NCBI RefSeq assembly: GCF_014635885.1
Contig: NZ_BMDR01000001.1
Coordinates: forward strand, 1-64,000
DNA from: Acinetobacter vivianii
GTDB lineage: Bacteria; Pseudomonadota; Gammaproteobacteria; Pseudomonadales; Moraxellaceae
Direction of reading: 5' to 3'
DNA: 64,000 nucleotides
Numbering within the stretch: the first letter of the stretch is position 1; every line of letters starts with the position of its first letter. Positions 1 through 9,152 of this stretch are shown piece after piece. The translations under genes and the position numbers were made by a program. The notes under the pieces were generated by a model that saw only the letters and a list, made by a program, of their open reading frames with translations, was not told the DNA's origin and made no database searches.

Positions 1-1
1 T

Positions 2-307
2 GGCGCTCAAGTAACGGCATTAAAATACAAAGACCGTGCGACTGATGTTGAACATACGGTCGAGCTTGCAGGGATCTTTGTACAGATTGGGTTATTGCCA
101 AACACGGATTTCTTAAAGAACAGTGCTGTCGAGTTGAGCAACCGTGGTGAGATCGTGATTAATGATCGTAACGAAACCAGTGTTAAGGGTGTGTTTGCCG
201 CAGGCGACTGTACGACTGTGCCATACAAGCAAATTATCATTGCCACAGGTGAAGGCGCTAAAGCATCACTTTCTGCCTTTGATTATATGATCCGTTCTGG
301 CGTATAA
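2..307 (+). CDS. ahpF: alkyl hydroperoxide reductase subunit F, C-terminal part
   Basis: This is the last 101 codons of a gene that begins before the window. AhpF is the NADH-dependent flavoprotein disulfide reductase that recycles the peroxiredoxin AhpC, so it acts in cytosolic peroxide detoxification. The visible part is the end of the FAD-binding pyridine-nucleotide-disulfide oxidoreductase fold. It has the strand ending in GLLPNTDFL and the second FAD-contact motif [15 protein letters not shown], followed by the typical helix that ends in an AFDYMIR-like tail. The redox CxxC and the N-terminal domain lie outside the window. A thioredoxin reductase shares this fold, but the [15 protein letters not shown] segment is characteristic of AhpF. 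Confidence 0.85.
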   Translation, partial: GAQVTALKYKDRATDVEHTVELAGIFVQIGLLPNTDFLKNSAVELSNRGEIVINDRNETSVKGVFAAGDCTTVPYKQIIIATGEGAKASLSAFDYMIRSGV

Positions 308-320
308 AGGATGTGATCGA

Positions 321-350
321 AAAAAAGCCCCAATATTGGGGCTTTTTTAT
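321..350. terminator. bidirectional intrinsic terminator between ahpF and the lipase gene
   Basis: AAGCCCC and GGGGCTT form a stem around AATATT, flanked by an A-run and a T-run. It can therefore end the rightward ahpF transcript and the leftward lipase transcript, which converge here. Confidence 0.85.
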
Positions 351-355
351 GGCAT

Positions 356-2380
356 TTAGTTCTTTGGTTTATATAAACCATGATCAACCAGATGTTCGCG
401 TAAAATACGACGAAGTTCTAATACAGCTTCAGGGGTTTCCTGAATGGAATGACCACCTTTGAAAATCTTTTCAGACACAGCACCATCTAGATGTGCACTT
501 TTATAAGGAACAATTCCGTCGGTAATGACATTCGGATCATCACTCTTGGTAATGTTGCCCATAATTGAATGGAAAACTAGACCTTTTTCTGGTGGAATTG
601 TGGCGGTTAATTCCATAAATTTGGATTTTTTACTCAGATCACTTGGCCCATTCTGGATCACGTCATTGGTCAAGGTTTTGACGAAATCCTTAAGATCCAT
701 ATCATCACTAGTAAGTGTATCCGCTAAGGTTGTCAAGAATGTAGCAGGGAGCTTGATAATCTTACGGGCTGCCAAGGTAAACCAGCGATCAGCATAGTCT
801 GTACCACGATGTGGGGCTGCCAAGAAAATGGCACGATCAAAGTTCGTAATCGGTTCCATCTTGAGACGCTCGCCGATCACAGGATGCTTTCTCAAACGCG
901 CCTGTTGGCGGCTGTTCATCATGGTCAATGCTTCTTTGGAAATATCAGCATTGCTGACCAAAAGACGGCTGATAATGCCACCCATACTATGACCAATTAA
1001 AACAGCATCCTGAGCAGCTGCGTCTTTAGGATTGAGTGAGCCAAAAGCTTGCTTTAACACAGCATAGATTTGAAAGCGACTTTCCAGAATAGGCATATTG
1101 GTCGAATAGAAGACTTGCCAAACCTGATAATGCTCGCGCAATACTGCATCACCCATAATGTCGTTGGTTACGGCAATCCACGCTTCAGGACTACTTGCCA
1201 GACCATGCACCAGTACAATCACTTTTTTGTTCGGATTATAAGGTTCAAGCATATATAAATGCGGCATAGTGAGGTGCTGATCGCGGTCAATTAAAGTTAA
1301 ATAAGCAGCAGTCCCTAAATTATTTTCAGCCAGCCAAAGCCCATAAGGCGCAGAGAAATTGGCGGCCAGAGAGTATTCTTTTCCAGCAATATTTACTTTC
1401 TCGACGCTATATGGATCGTAAACCTTGACTTCAAATTCTGGACTATTAAGCACATCGTCAACCGTTGCGGTTGTCTTTTTAGGTTGTGCAATAATGGTTG
1501 CAGCCAGATAACGTGCCTTATGAATATTTGGATTAACCCCATTGGGATAGCTATAACTTAATGGATCAAGGATGTATTTATTTTCACCATGAGCAGCACT
1601 ATCGGTCGAAGGAAATACAGCCACGAAATCTGAACCGAAACCATCTCGACGGTTAATGGCTCTTAAACCAGAAAAGTTCATGTTATAGCTAGAAATAAAC
1701 TTCTCGAGCTGCATGTTCTGCAAGCGTTGATAGGACTGAATATCAATGGTGTATGTGCTTTTACCAATTTTAATCGTTGGTGTAATGGTTTTGGATGGGT
1801 TTCTTAAACTATGGACATTAACCATTTTTGTCAAAGCCTGATTATAGAAATCCCGAATTTGAACTTGTCTGTTATCAAAAATTCGTTCCTGCGGCTGACG
1901 GGCAGTCTTAAATAAATAAGCATAACTGTAGCGAATACTTTTATCTAAAGCTTCAAGCTCCTGATCCAGACAGTTTTCATAGGTTTTCTGAATAGCTTTT
2001 TGTTCTTCTTCAGCTTTATGTTTGGTGAGTTTACTGACTTTACATTCAGAGGAGTCAGAAAGACTCATGGCTTTTGAAAGATATAATTCGCTGGCAGTAG
2101 ATAAAAGTTGCTCATCCTGAATCTGCGGAATCTTATGCAGATCTGCAATACATTCATTAGGAGTCTGCATGCAGACTTTTGCTTCTTTGCCAGACATCGA
2201 CAGGACATTTAGGCTGGCTTCGCTCAATTTTTTCTGTGTCAGAATACTATTACGCTCGTTCGCGATCGTCACATTGAGGTCTTGCTGTTTTAGACTGACG
2301 ACCTGACAACCACTCATCACCATAGTACTGAGTAGGCTGATCGCAAATAAACGTTTATTCGGGGTAAATGCTAGCTTCAT
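356..2380 (-). CDS. lipase-like alpha/beta-hydrolase lipoprotein
   Basis: The 674-residue protein starts with a lipoprotein signal peptide: a basic N-terminus, a hydrophobic core and lipobox MSGC with Cys25. It should be anchored in the envelope. The first half (about residues 26-380) has no fold I recognise. The second half is an alpha/beta hydrolase with an oxyanion region VLVHGLASS, the nucleophile elbow GHSMGG (Ser about 465), a possible acid in ITDGIV (about 621) and a possible catalytic His in GGHS (about 641). The substrate is unknown; an ester or lipid is the family expectation. It stands alone between terminators, convergent with ahpF. The large N-terminal domain is unusual compared with compact secreted lipases. 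The hydrolase call is firm; lipase specificity is inferred. Confidence 0.75.
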   Translation of the reverse strand: MKLAFTPNKRLFAISLLSTMVMSGCQVVSLKQQDLNVTIANERNSILTQKKLSEASLNVLSMSGKEAKVCMQTPNECIADLHKIPQIQDEQLLSTASELYLSKAMSLSDSSECKVSKLTKHKAEEEQKAIQKTYENCLDQELEALDKSIRYSYAYLFKTARQPQERIFDNRQVQIRDFYNQALTKMVNVHSLRNPSKTITPTIKIGKSTYTIDIQSYQRLQNMQLEKFISSYNMNFSGLRAINRRDGFGSDFVAVFPSTDSAAHGENKYILDPLSYSYPNGVNPNIHKARYLAATIIAQPKKTTATVDDVLNSPEFEVKVYDPYSVEKVNIAGKEYSLAANFSAPYGLWLAENNLGTAAYLTLIDRDQHLTMPHLYMLEPYNPNKKVIVLVHGLASSPEAWIAVTNDIMGDAVLREHYQVWQVFYSTNMPILESRFQIYAVLKQAFGSLNPKDAAAQDAVLIGHSMGGIISRLLVSNADISKEALTMMNSRQQARLRKHPVIGERLKMEPITNFDRAIFLAAPHRGTDYADRWFTLAARKIIKLPATFLTTLADTLTSDDMDLKDFVKTLTNDVIQNGPSDLSKKSKFMELTATIPPEKGLVFHSIMGNITKSDDPNVITDGIVPYKSAHLDGAVSEKIFKGGHSIQETPEAVLELRRILREHLVDHGLYKPKN

Positions 2381-2447
2381 AAATCAGCAAGTTGGCTGGG
2401 AGATTGTAGCTATAATACGAAAATCGAATGTTTTTTCAATCATCCAT

Positions 2448-2480
2448 AAAAAAATAGACTGTACACGACAGTCTATTTTT
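2448..2480 (-). terminator. intrinsic terminator after the TPR lipoprotein gene
   Basis: A perfect ten-base stem (AATAGACTGT paired with ACAGTCTATT) around ACACG is followed on the minus strand by a long U-run. It lies just past the stop at 2502. Confidence 0.8.
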
Positions 2481-2501
2481 CATTACAGAATGGGACAGTA
2501 A

Positions 2502-3401
2502 TTAGTTCAATACTTGCCAAACATTCCAGCGTTTTCCAGATTCAACTTCTTTGATCAAACGATCAGTAACTTCAGCTTCATCTGGGTAATTGATTTTGTA
2601 GTTCTTTAAGGTTTGAAGCGCATTTTTCTTTTGCTCTAACCAGAGATAGTTGTTAGCAGCAGAAAGATAAGCTTCTTGAACACCGCCTTTCATTGCCTTA
2701 TCTAAATAAGGAATCGCTTCACGTTGACCGCCACCTTCAGACAAGCCAAAACCGAACCAGAAGTTCGTTTCAGCATCATTCGGGTTCATTGCAAGAATAC
2801 GTTGAGCATAGGTCAATGATTTGGTGGTGTACGCTGTACCCAAATCCATATTACGTGCCATCACGCTTGCTTTAAAAGCACGTGTCAGTACGTCGATAGA
2901 CGCATTTGGTTTTTCTGCCAAAGCATCTAATTTTTGAGTTGTTTCTTTCAACTTGGCTTCATAGCCTTTACGTTCTTGACGGTCAGGGAAGCGAGGTGGA
3001 TAGTGGCGTGCCTTACCTTCAACCAGTTGTAGGAAGTCATCAATCTCAGTCACATCGACTTCATTTTCACCAGCAAGAACTGCATATTTTACATTGCGTT
3101 GTTTGCTGTCGATCGTCGGAACGATGAGTTTGTTGATATCTAATGTGGTGGTTTTTGATGGATCATTTTGTAATGACACAATCATTTTAGTCACAGGCTG
3201 AGCAGCAGCATCTTTAATTGCAACTTCGAAGCTTGGTGGCGCATCATATTTGATTGGATTTAAAGCATAGAACGGTGCTGTCGGTTCTGGCTCTTTGAAT
3301 ACAAATGGCTCAGAAGCTTTATCTTTTTTGACTGGGGCGATGCCACAGGCGGTTAAAAAAGAAGTTGAAAGTACAAGTAATGCCAAAGGCTTAAAATTCA
3401 T
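2502..3401 (-). CDS. lipoprotein with C-terminal TPR-like repeats
   Basis: About 299 residues with a lipoprotein signal ending in LTAC (Cys19 from the chosen start), so it is probably envelope-anchored. The middle is an uncharacterised region. The C-terminal third reads as tetratricopeptide-like helix pairs: a segment around RILAMNPNDAETNFWFGFGL, then AIPYLDKAMKGG and ALQTLKNYKINYPDEAEV. TPR domains usually bind other proteins, so a scaffolding or assembly role is possible, but no specific function is evident. Met5 of the longer frame was chosen because GGATG precedes it at good spacing; the alternative start is at 3413. It is separated from cysE upstream by about 100 bases and from the lipase by its own terminator. 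Confidence 0.65.
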   Translation of the reverse strand: MNFKPLALLVLSTSFLTACGIAPVKKDKASEPFVFKEPEPTAPFYALNPIKYDAPPSFEVAIKDAAAQPVTKMIVSLQNDPSKTTTLDINKLIVPTIDSKQRNVKYAVLAGENEVDVTEIDDFLQLVEGKARHYPPRFPDRQERKGYEAKLKETTQKLDALAEKPNASIDVLTRAFKASVMARNMDLGTAYTTKSLTYAQRILAMNPNDAETNFWFGFGLSEGGGQREAIPYLDKAMKGGVQEAYLSAANNYLWLEQKKNALQTLKNYKINYPDEAEVTDRLIKEVESGKRWNVWQVLN

Positions 3402-3513
3402 GCTTACATCCATTAATTTTAGTTAAATGAGAAGTAGATCGTTGGTTTCACCAGTCTAGGAAAAGCAAAACCAACTTGCAATGATAAGCTTGTTACATTT
3501 CTTATATATTCGC

Positions 3514-4326
3514 TTAGGTTGCTGAAGTTTTGTTCTGTGCTTCACATTCACGTCTAACTTCTTCAATAATTTTAAGTTCTTCTTTACTCAATGGTTGATT
3601 TTTAGAACTTTGAGGTGAGAAACTCGGATCCAGTTCTGAGAGACGCTGGCACAGCACATTCATACGTTTTTCGTTTTTCTGCATACGATCCAGCAGCACA
3701 CGAATACCTTCTAAAATTGGATCAGATTGATCTTGTGTCGTTGCATAAGGCTGGAAGCCGATACTTTCTGCATAGTCACGACGGCTGACTTCATCTTGTT
3801 CGACTTGGTTTTTATCTTTGAAGATGTAACGTGCAGGGTTACCGACCGCAGTCACATTTTCAGGGACTTCTTTGGTCACTACAGCATTCGAACCAACTTT
3901 CGCACCTTTGTGGACAGTAAATGGGCCTAAAATTTTTGCACCTGCACCGACTACAACACCATCTTCTAGGGTTGGATGGCGTTTGCCTTTATTCCAAGTG
4001 GTGCCGCCTAGGGTAACGCCATGATAAAGCGTAACGTCATTGCCAATTTCAGCCGTTTCACCAATCACAACACCCATGCCGTGATCGATAAAGAAACGTT
4101 TGCCAATTTTTGCACCTGGGTGAATTTCAATGCCTGTGGCAAAGCGGCTAAAAGAAGAAAGCAGGCGAGCCGTACCTTTATATTCTTTTTTCCACAATTC
4201 ATGTGCCATACGATGCATGATCAGCGCATGGATACCGGGGTAGGTCGTTAGCACTTCCAGCGTGTTTCTAGCCGCAGGATCACGTGCAAATACAGCCTCG
4301 ATATCTTCTTTAAGCTGTTTAATCAT
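3514..4326 (-). CDS. cysE: serine O-acetyltransferase
   Basis: The enzyme makes O-acetylserine from serine and acetyl-CoA, the committed step of cysteine synthesis in the cytosol. The 270-residue protein has a short N-terminal helical region. It is followed by the left-handed beta-helix with hexapeptide repeats and the hallmark stretches [33 protein letters not shown] and [15 protein letters not shown]. His residues in FIDHG and LYHG are the family catalytic pair region. It is of the shorter EpsC-like type but carries a charged C-terminal tail of about 85 residues that may be helical. The start at 4326 follows a strong GGAGGA site and overlaps the end of trmJ by eight bases, so translation is likely coupled within dnaE-trmJ-cysE. 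Confidence 0.92.
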   Translation of the reverse strand: MIKQLKEDIEAVFARDPAARNTLEVLTTYPGIHALIMHRMAHELWKKEYKGTARLLSSFSRFATGIEIHPGAKIGKRFFIDHGMGVVIGETAEIGNDVTLYHGVTLGGTTWNKGKRHPTLEDGVVVGAGAKILGPFTVHKGAKVGSNAVVTKEVPENVTAVGNPARYIFKDKNQVEQDEVSRRDYAESIGFQPYATTQDQSDPILEGIRVLLDRMQKNEKRMNVLCQRLSELDPSFSPQSSKNQPLSKEELKIIEEVRRECEAQNKTSAT

Positions 4327-5158
4327 TTGAATGATCCTCCGTGTTTGTCTTTTTCCATGAACCTTTGGCAAGTGCCTGAACGCGACTGAAGATCCCACGT
4401 AATAAATGGTACTCCATACGATCTAATTGTATCCTTCCAAATAAACGACGCAAGCGTAATGGCAGTAAACGGGGATTATTCGGGTCTAAAAATTCGATTT
4501 CAGTCAGCATTTTTTCCAGATGAGGGTAGAACTCTTCCATCTGTTGCTGCGTCACCAGTGGTTCATCCCATTCCATGCTTTGCTGTTGTTTTAGTTGCAT
4601 GTGGTCATCTGGTGTATCTGTAACTTGAGTATTTTGTTCAAGTGCAGCCATTCTCATTTCATAACACACCACCTGAATGGCTTGAGCGACATTTAGTACG
4701 CCGTACTCGGGATTGACTGGGATGGTTAAGTGGTAATTGGCTAAGGCCAGTTCTTCGTTGGTTAGTCCACGATCTTCACGACCAAAAACGATGGCAACAT
4801 GTTGTTCTTTGCTAGCTGCCTGTAATGCTTCTTTTGCCGCAGGGCGAACATCGAGCAATGGCCAAGGAATGGTGCGACTACGGGCACTGGTACCGAATAC
4901 GATATGACAATCCTGAATAGCTTGTTCCAGCGTCTCAACAATCTCAATCTGTTCAATTAAATCCTGTGCACCCGCTGACAGAGCATCAATATCGGGATGC
5001 GGATAGGTTTTCGGTGCAACCAATACGAGCTTGGATAAGCCCATGGTTTTCATTGCACGTAAAGCACTACCAATGTTGGCTGGTAGGGTGGTATTGACCA
5101 TGACAATACGGACATGATCCAAATGTTTGGACACGTTATTTGAGTCAAACTGGTTCAT
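4319..5158 (-). CDS. trmJ: tRNA (cytidine/uridine-2'-O-)-methyltransferase TrmJ
   Basis: A SPOUT-class methyltransferase that 2'-O-methylates position 32 of several tRNAs using S-adenosylmethionine. At 279 residues it shows the three SpoU motifs in order: motif 1 around [17 protein letters not shown] (about 28-45), motif 2 [15 protein letters not shown] (about 125-140), and motif 3 [15 protein letters not shown] (about 155-170). The C-terminal extension with repeated Arg ([21 protein letters not shown]) matches TrmJ rather than shorter SpoU relatives. It starts only 13 bases after dnaE and overlaps cysE, giving one operon. Confidence 0.9.
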   Translation of the reverse strand: MNQFDSNNVSKHLDHVRIVMVNTTLPANIGSALRAMKTMGLSKLVLVAPKTYPHPDIDALSAGAQDLIEQIEIVETLEQAIQDCHIVFGTSARSRTIPWPLLDVRPAAKEALQAASKEQHVAIVFGREDRGLTNEELALANYHLTIPVNPEYGVLNVAQAIQVVCYEMRMAALEQNTQVTDTPDDHMQLKQQQSMEWDEPLVTQQQMEEFYPHLEKMLTEIEFLDPNNPRLLPLRLRRLFGRIQLDRMEYHLLRGIFSRVQALAKGSWKKTNTEDHSND

Positions 5159-5171
5159 ATATTATCCAGAA

Positions 5172-8100
5172 TTAAGAGTATTGAGAGACTTCTGCTTGAT
5201 AGAGATCAAGCGCTTCATCCATTGACATGTTGTCAGGCGGCGGTGCGATGTTTGCCACTTTCGGGGCTTCTGCAACTTTGGCTGCTTTAGATTTCACTTG
5301 GTATTCGATCGCAATTGCTTCTTTACCAAAATAATCCCGCAACTTGCTCAGCAACTCATCCAGTGGCGCAACTTTCCATTGTGGGCCGAGATGTAGCTCG
5401 GCGGTTGCAAAACTTTGCTCAAGCTGGATTTGCAGGCCAATATGCTGGCACATATCAACATTACAATAAGGTAAAAGAATGGCTTGTAAATCTTTTGCTA
5501 AAGTTTTGCTCATCAGGTCTTGCGCTAAGCGAACCTGAATACTTTGGGCACGTTTCTGGCGAATTTCATTTAAACTGAATGCCTTACTTAATCGTGCCAT
5601 TGGGCGGTCAAAGCCTTCACGTTCGTAGATTTCGCCTTCAATCACCACCACTTGTTCTAAGCGAACCACTTCTTTGTAACGCTGGAAACGCTCATGGTTA
5701 CAGCTAATTTCGACACGGGCTGTGCCATCATCCAGTGTGATCATAATGCGGTTTGGGAAGTTGGCAATATCAACAACTAAACCTGCAAAAACTGTGGTAA
5801 CACCACGACGTGTCGGTGTCAGCTCATTCAGTTTTGCTGAAATGAATGATTTTAATTCTGGACGATAGACATCAATCGGGTGACCTGTGAGGTAGAGACC
5901 CAGTGTGTCTTTTTCACCTTTAAGACGAACTTCGTCTGACCAAGGTTTCACGGGTTTGGCTGGTTTACGCTGAACTTCTTCAACTTCACCAAACAAGTCC
6001 ATAATTCCTGTTTCACGGTTACTGCGCGCTTGTTCGGCTGCTTGCACGGCTTCTGGCAATTGTGCCATTAAGCTTGAACGTTCAATACCGAGACAATCCA
6101 GCGCACCCGCACGGATCAGGGCTTCTAAAGTACGTTTATTGATTTTTTTCAAATCAATACGATGACAGAAGTCGAATAAGTCCTTGTACGGGCCTTCGTT
6201 GATGCGTGAGTCGATGACCGATTGCATCGCTTGCTCACCAACGCCTTTAATTGCACCTAGACCATACACAATGGTTGCTTCATCGCTGGCATGGAAATGA
6301 TACAAAGACATATTCACAGACGGTGGTAGCACTTCCAGCTTGTTATTACGGCAGTCGTCAATCAGGAACACGATACTGTCGGTATTCTGCATTTCCGAAG
6401 ATAAAACCGCCGCCATAAATTCAGCAGGGTAATGAGCTTTTAACCAAGCGGTGTGGTAGGCAACAAGGGCATAGGCTGCGGCATGGGATTTGTTAAAACC
6501 ATAGCCTGCGAACTTTTCCATATAGTCGAAGATATGGTTGGCAGTTGCTTCATCAATATCTTTTTTCGCCGCGCCTTCAATAAAGATCTGGCGCTGTTTG
6601 ACCATTTCTTCAGGTTTCTTTTTACCCATGGCACGACGAAGTAAGTCCGCGCCACCGAGTGTATAGCCTGCACAGAACTGTGCTGCCTGCATTACCTGTT
6701 CTTGGTAAACCATAATCCCGTAGGTTGGTTCTAATACGCCTTCAAGCAAGGGATGAAGATATTCAAACTCACCGCCATGCATACGATGGATAAAGTCAGG
6801 AATAAGATCCATCGGGCCTGGACGATACAAGGAAACGAAAGCAATAATTTCTTCAAATTTGCTTGGTCGTGCTTCCTTCAACATCTTTTTCATGCCAACG
6901 GATTCAAACTGGAATACCGCAGTGGTATTTGCCTCTGCAAACACCAGATAAGCATCTTTATCGTCTAAAGGAACATTAGAAATGTTCAGTGGTATCTCGG
7001 ATTTGATCCGCTTGTTGATATTCTGAACCGCATCTTCAATCACCGTCAGGTTACGTAGGCCCAAGAAGTCGAATTTAACCAGACCCGCAGCTTCAACATC
7101 ATCTTTATCATATTGTGCTACGCGGTTGGTACCATCGGCATCACAAAGAACGGCTGAGTAATCGGTAATTTTACCGGGTGCAATCACAACACCACCCGCA
7201 TGCTTACCTGTATTACGCGTGATACCTTCTAGCTTAAGCGCCATTTCCCAGATTTCAGCGGCATCATCATTGTCTGGATTTGACGGGTTGGTGACGATGT
7301 CTTTGAGCTGCGGTTCCATGTCAATCGCAGTCGCTAGATCGACACCCAGTGGCTTGGTTGGAACCATTTTAGAAATACGGTCAGCAAGACCATAGGATTT
7401 ACCCAAGACACGGGCTACATCTCGAATCGCACCTTTTGCCGCCATGGTACCGAAGGTGGCAATCTGGGAAACTGCTTGACGACCATAATTCTGTGCAACA
7501 TATTCAATCACACGGTCACGACCTGCAATACAGAAATCGACGTCAAAGTCGGGCATCGAGACACGTTCCGGGTTTAAGAAACGTTCAAAGAGTAGGTCAT
7601 AACGTAATGGGTCAAGATCGGTAATTTTTAAGCTATATGCAACCAGTGAACCCGCACCTGAACCACGACCCGGCCCAACAGGCACGCCATTATTTTTGGC
7701 CCATTGAATGAAGTCCATGACGATGAGGAAGTAACCCGGGAATCCCATCTTGAGAATAATATCGACTTCATATTTGATCCGCTCATCATAAGGTTTGCGA
7801 ATCTCGGCCCAGTCTTCGTCACGTTCAGCGATCGGATAAAGAACATTTAAGCGTTCTTCTAAACCTTCACGAGATAAATGCTCGAAATAGGTGTCGATGG
7901 TATACCCATCTGGAATCGGGAAATCAGGTAAGAAATAAGTACCGAGTTGTAATGCGACATTACAACGTCTTGCAATATGGTAGGTATTTTCAATCGCACT
8001 CGGAATGTCTGAAAACAGCTCAGACATTTGTTCGCCAGTTTTAAAATATTGTTCAGGGCTATAGTTTTTTGGGCGTTTATCATCGCCAAGTACATAGCCA

Positions 8101-8735
8101 TCTGCAATACAGACGCGGGCCTCATGGGCCTCAAAATCTATTTGTTCAACAAAGTGCACATCATTATGGGCAACAACACCAATCTGATATTTGGCGGCCA
8201 GTTTCACGGCTTGCTGAATAAAATCTTCTTCGCCTACACGTTCAGTACGCGTTAAGGCCAAATAGACACGATTGCCAAATTTCTCAATCCATGCTTCCAG
8301 TAAAGGTTCAGCTTTTTGTGGATTGGAAGAACAGAGCATTTTGCCCACATCACTATGTTGGCCTAGCAAGACAATCAGGTCTTCTGCCTGTTCAAGTACC
8401 CACTCTTTTTGTACGCATGGGATACTTAACTGTTGGCCTTCGATAAAACCGCGTGACACGATTTCAGTCAGATTACGCCACCCAGTATTGCTCATTGCCA
8501 GTAAAGTTGCGCGATGTTCGGCATCATTGAGGCGAATGACACTGCCTAAAACGGGCTTAATGCCTTTCTTTAGACATGCTTCGTAAAATTTTACTGCTGC
8601 GTGCAGGTTGGATAAGTCTGTGAGTGCCAAAGCTGGCATCTCATCTTTTACGGCAGCCTTGACCAAATCAGGTATGCGAACAATCGATTCTGTAATCGAA
8701 AACTCTGTATGGATACCGAGATGAACAAACCGCAT
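5172..8735 (-). CDS. dnaE: DNA polymerase III alpha subunit
   Basis: The replicative polymerase catalytic subunit, 1187 residues, close to the usual 1160 of the family. The N-terminal PHP domain begins with FVHLGIHTEFSITES and LPALTDLSNLH-like strands. The polymerase core contains PVGPGRGSGAGS (about 363) and the catalytic acidic motif PDFDVDFC (about 395). Further on are YRPGPMDLIPDFI and GYGFNKSHAAAYA, a helix-hairpin-helix region around INKRTLEALIRAGALD, and an OB-fold near residue 1000. The start at 8735 gives MRFVHLG, which aligns with known DnaE; an upstream Met at 8780 would add 15 unsupported residues. An AAGGA lies upstream. It is the first gene of the dnaE-trmJ-cysE operon. Confidence 0.97.
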   Translation of the reverse strand: MRFVHLGIHTEFSITESIVRIPDLVKAAVKDEMPALALTDLSNLHAAVKFYEACLKKGIKPVLGSVIRLNDAEHRATLLAMSNTGWRNLTEIVSRGFIEGQQLSIPCVQKEWVLEQAEDLIVLLGQHSDVGKMLCSSNPQKAEPLLEAWIEKFGNRVYLALTRTERVGEEDFIQQAVKLAAKYQIGVVAHNDVHFVEQIDFEAHEARVCIADGYVLGDDKRPKNYSPEQYFKTGEQMSELFSDIPSAIENTYHIARRCNVALQLGTYFLPDFPIPDGYTIDTYFEHLSREGLEERLNVLYPIAERDEDWAEIRKPYDERIKYEVDIILKMGFPGYFLIVMDFIQWAKNNGVPVGPGRGSGAGSLVAYSLKITDLDPLRYDLLFERFLNPERVSMPDFDVDFCIAGRDRVIEYVAQNYGRQAVSQIATFGTMAAKGAIRDVARVLGKSYGLADRISKMVPTKPLGVDLATAIDMEPQLKDIVTNPSNPDNDDAAEIWEMALKLEGITRNTGKHAGGVVIAPGKITDYSAVLCDADGTNRVAQYDKDDVEAAGLVKFDFLGLRNLTVIEDAVQNINKRIKSEIPLNISNVPLDDKDAYLVFAEANTTAVFQFESVGMKKMLKEARPSKFEEIIAFVSLYRPGPMDLIPDFIHRMHGGEFEYLHPLLEGVLEPTYGIMVYQEQVMQAAQFCAGYTLGGADLLRRAMGKKKPEEMVKQRQIFIEGAAKKDIDEATANHIFDYMEKFAGYGFNKSHAAAYALVAYHTAWLKAHYPAEFMAAVLSSEMQNTDSIVFLIDDCRNNKLEVLPPSVNMSLYHFHASDEATIVYGLGAIKGVGEQAMQSVIDSRINEGPYKDLFDFCHRIDLKKINKRTLEALIRAGALDCLGIERSSLMAQLPEAVQAAEQARSNRETGIMDLFGEVEEVQRKPAKPVKPWSDEVRLKGEKDTLGLYLTGHPIDVYRPELKSFISAKLNELTPTRRGVTTVFAGLVVDIANFPNRIMITLDDGTARVEISCNHERFQRYKEVVRLEQVVVIEGEIYEREGFDRPMARLSKAFSLNEIRQKRAQSIQVRLAQDLMSKTLAKDLQAILLPYCNVDMCQHIGLQIQLEQSFATAELHLGPQWKVAPLDELLSKLRDYFGKEAIAIEYQVKSKAAKVAEAPKVANIAPPPDNMSMDEALDLYQAEVSQYS

Positions 8736-9117
8736 AGAAGGACTATCCTTTTTCAAACCAACGCATAGTTTAGCATGCAAACCGAAAATGACATGCTTAA
8801 TATTTTGGCAAACCGTGTCTTTGCTTTGTTATTTTGCTCAAAAGTTAAAAATTAGTTTTTGATTTTTTCTATGTGTGGCTTAGTTTCACATAGTAATTAG
8901 ACTGGGCGATGGCTTATCTGTCATGTTTAATATGAAAAGTGCTTACACGAGTAAAAGATATCCTATTGCTCTGAATGTGCTGAGAAACAACATCAAAGTA
9001 AAGCTGCACTGTTTGGAATTTGACTGTGTAAAAAGATATTTGATTTTGATTCAAAGTCTAGGGCACTGCTGTGGAAAGCGATCTAAAATCTAGACAACAC
9101 ATCTAAAGATTAAATAT
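8736..9117. other. intergenic region upstream of dnaE
   Basis: About 380 AT-rich bases between the dnaE start and the terminator of the aminotransferase gene. It must hold the leftward dnaE promoter, but I see no clear -35/-10 pair. A 56-codon rightward reading frame (8923-9093) has no ribosome site and no recognisable sequence, so I do not call it a gene. Confidence 0.4.
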
Positions 9118-9147
9118 AAAAAAATCCCCCTGAATAAAAGGGGGAGT
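9118..9147 (-). terminator. intrinsic terminator of the alaA-like gene
   Basis: On the minus strand a stem of CCCCC/GGGGG with flanking A-T pairs is followed by seven or more U residues. It sits immediately after the stop at 9153. Confidence 0.85.
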
Positions 9148-9152
9148 TCTTA

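Noticed and set aside
8923..9093. A 56-codon rightward reading frame in the gap upstream of dnaE.
   Set aside because: No ribosome site, no recognisable sequence, and such a frame is expected by chance in this length of DNA.
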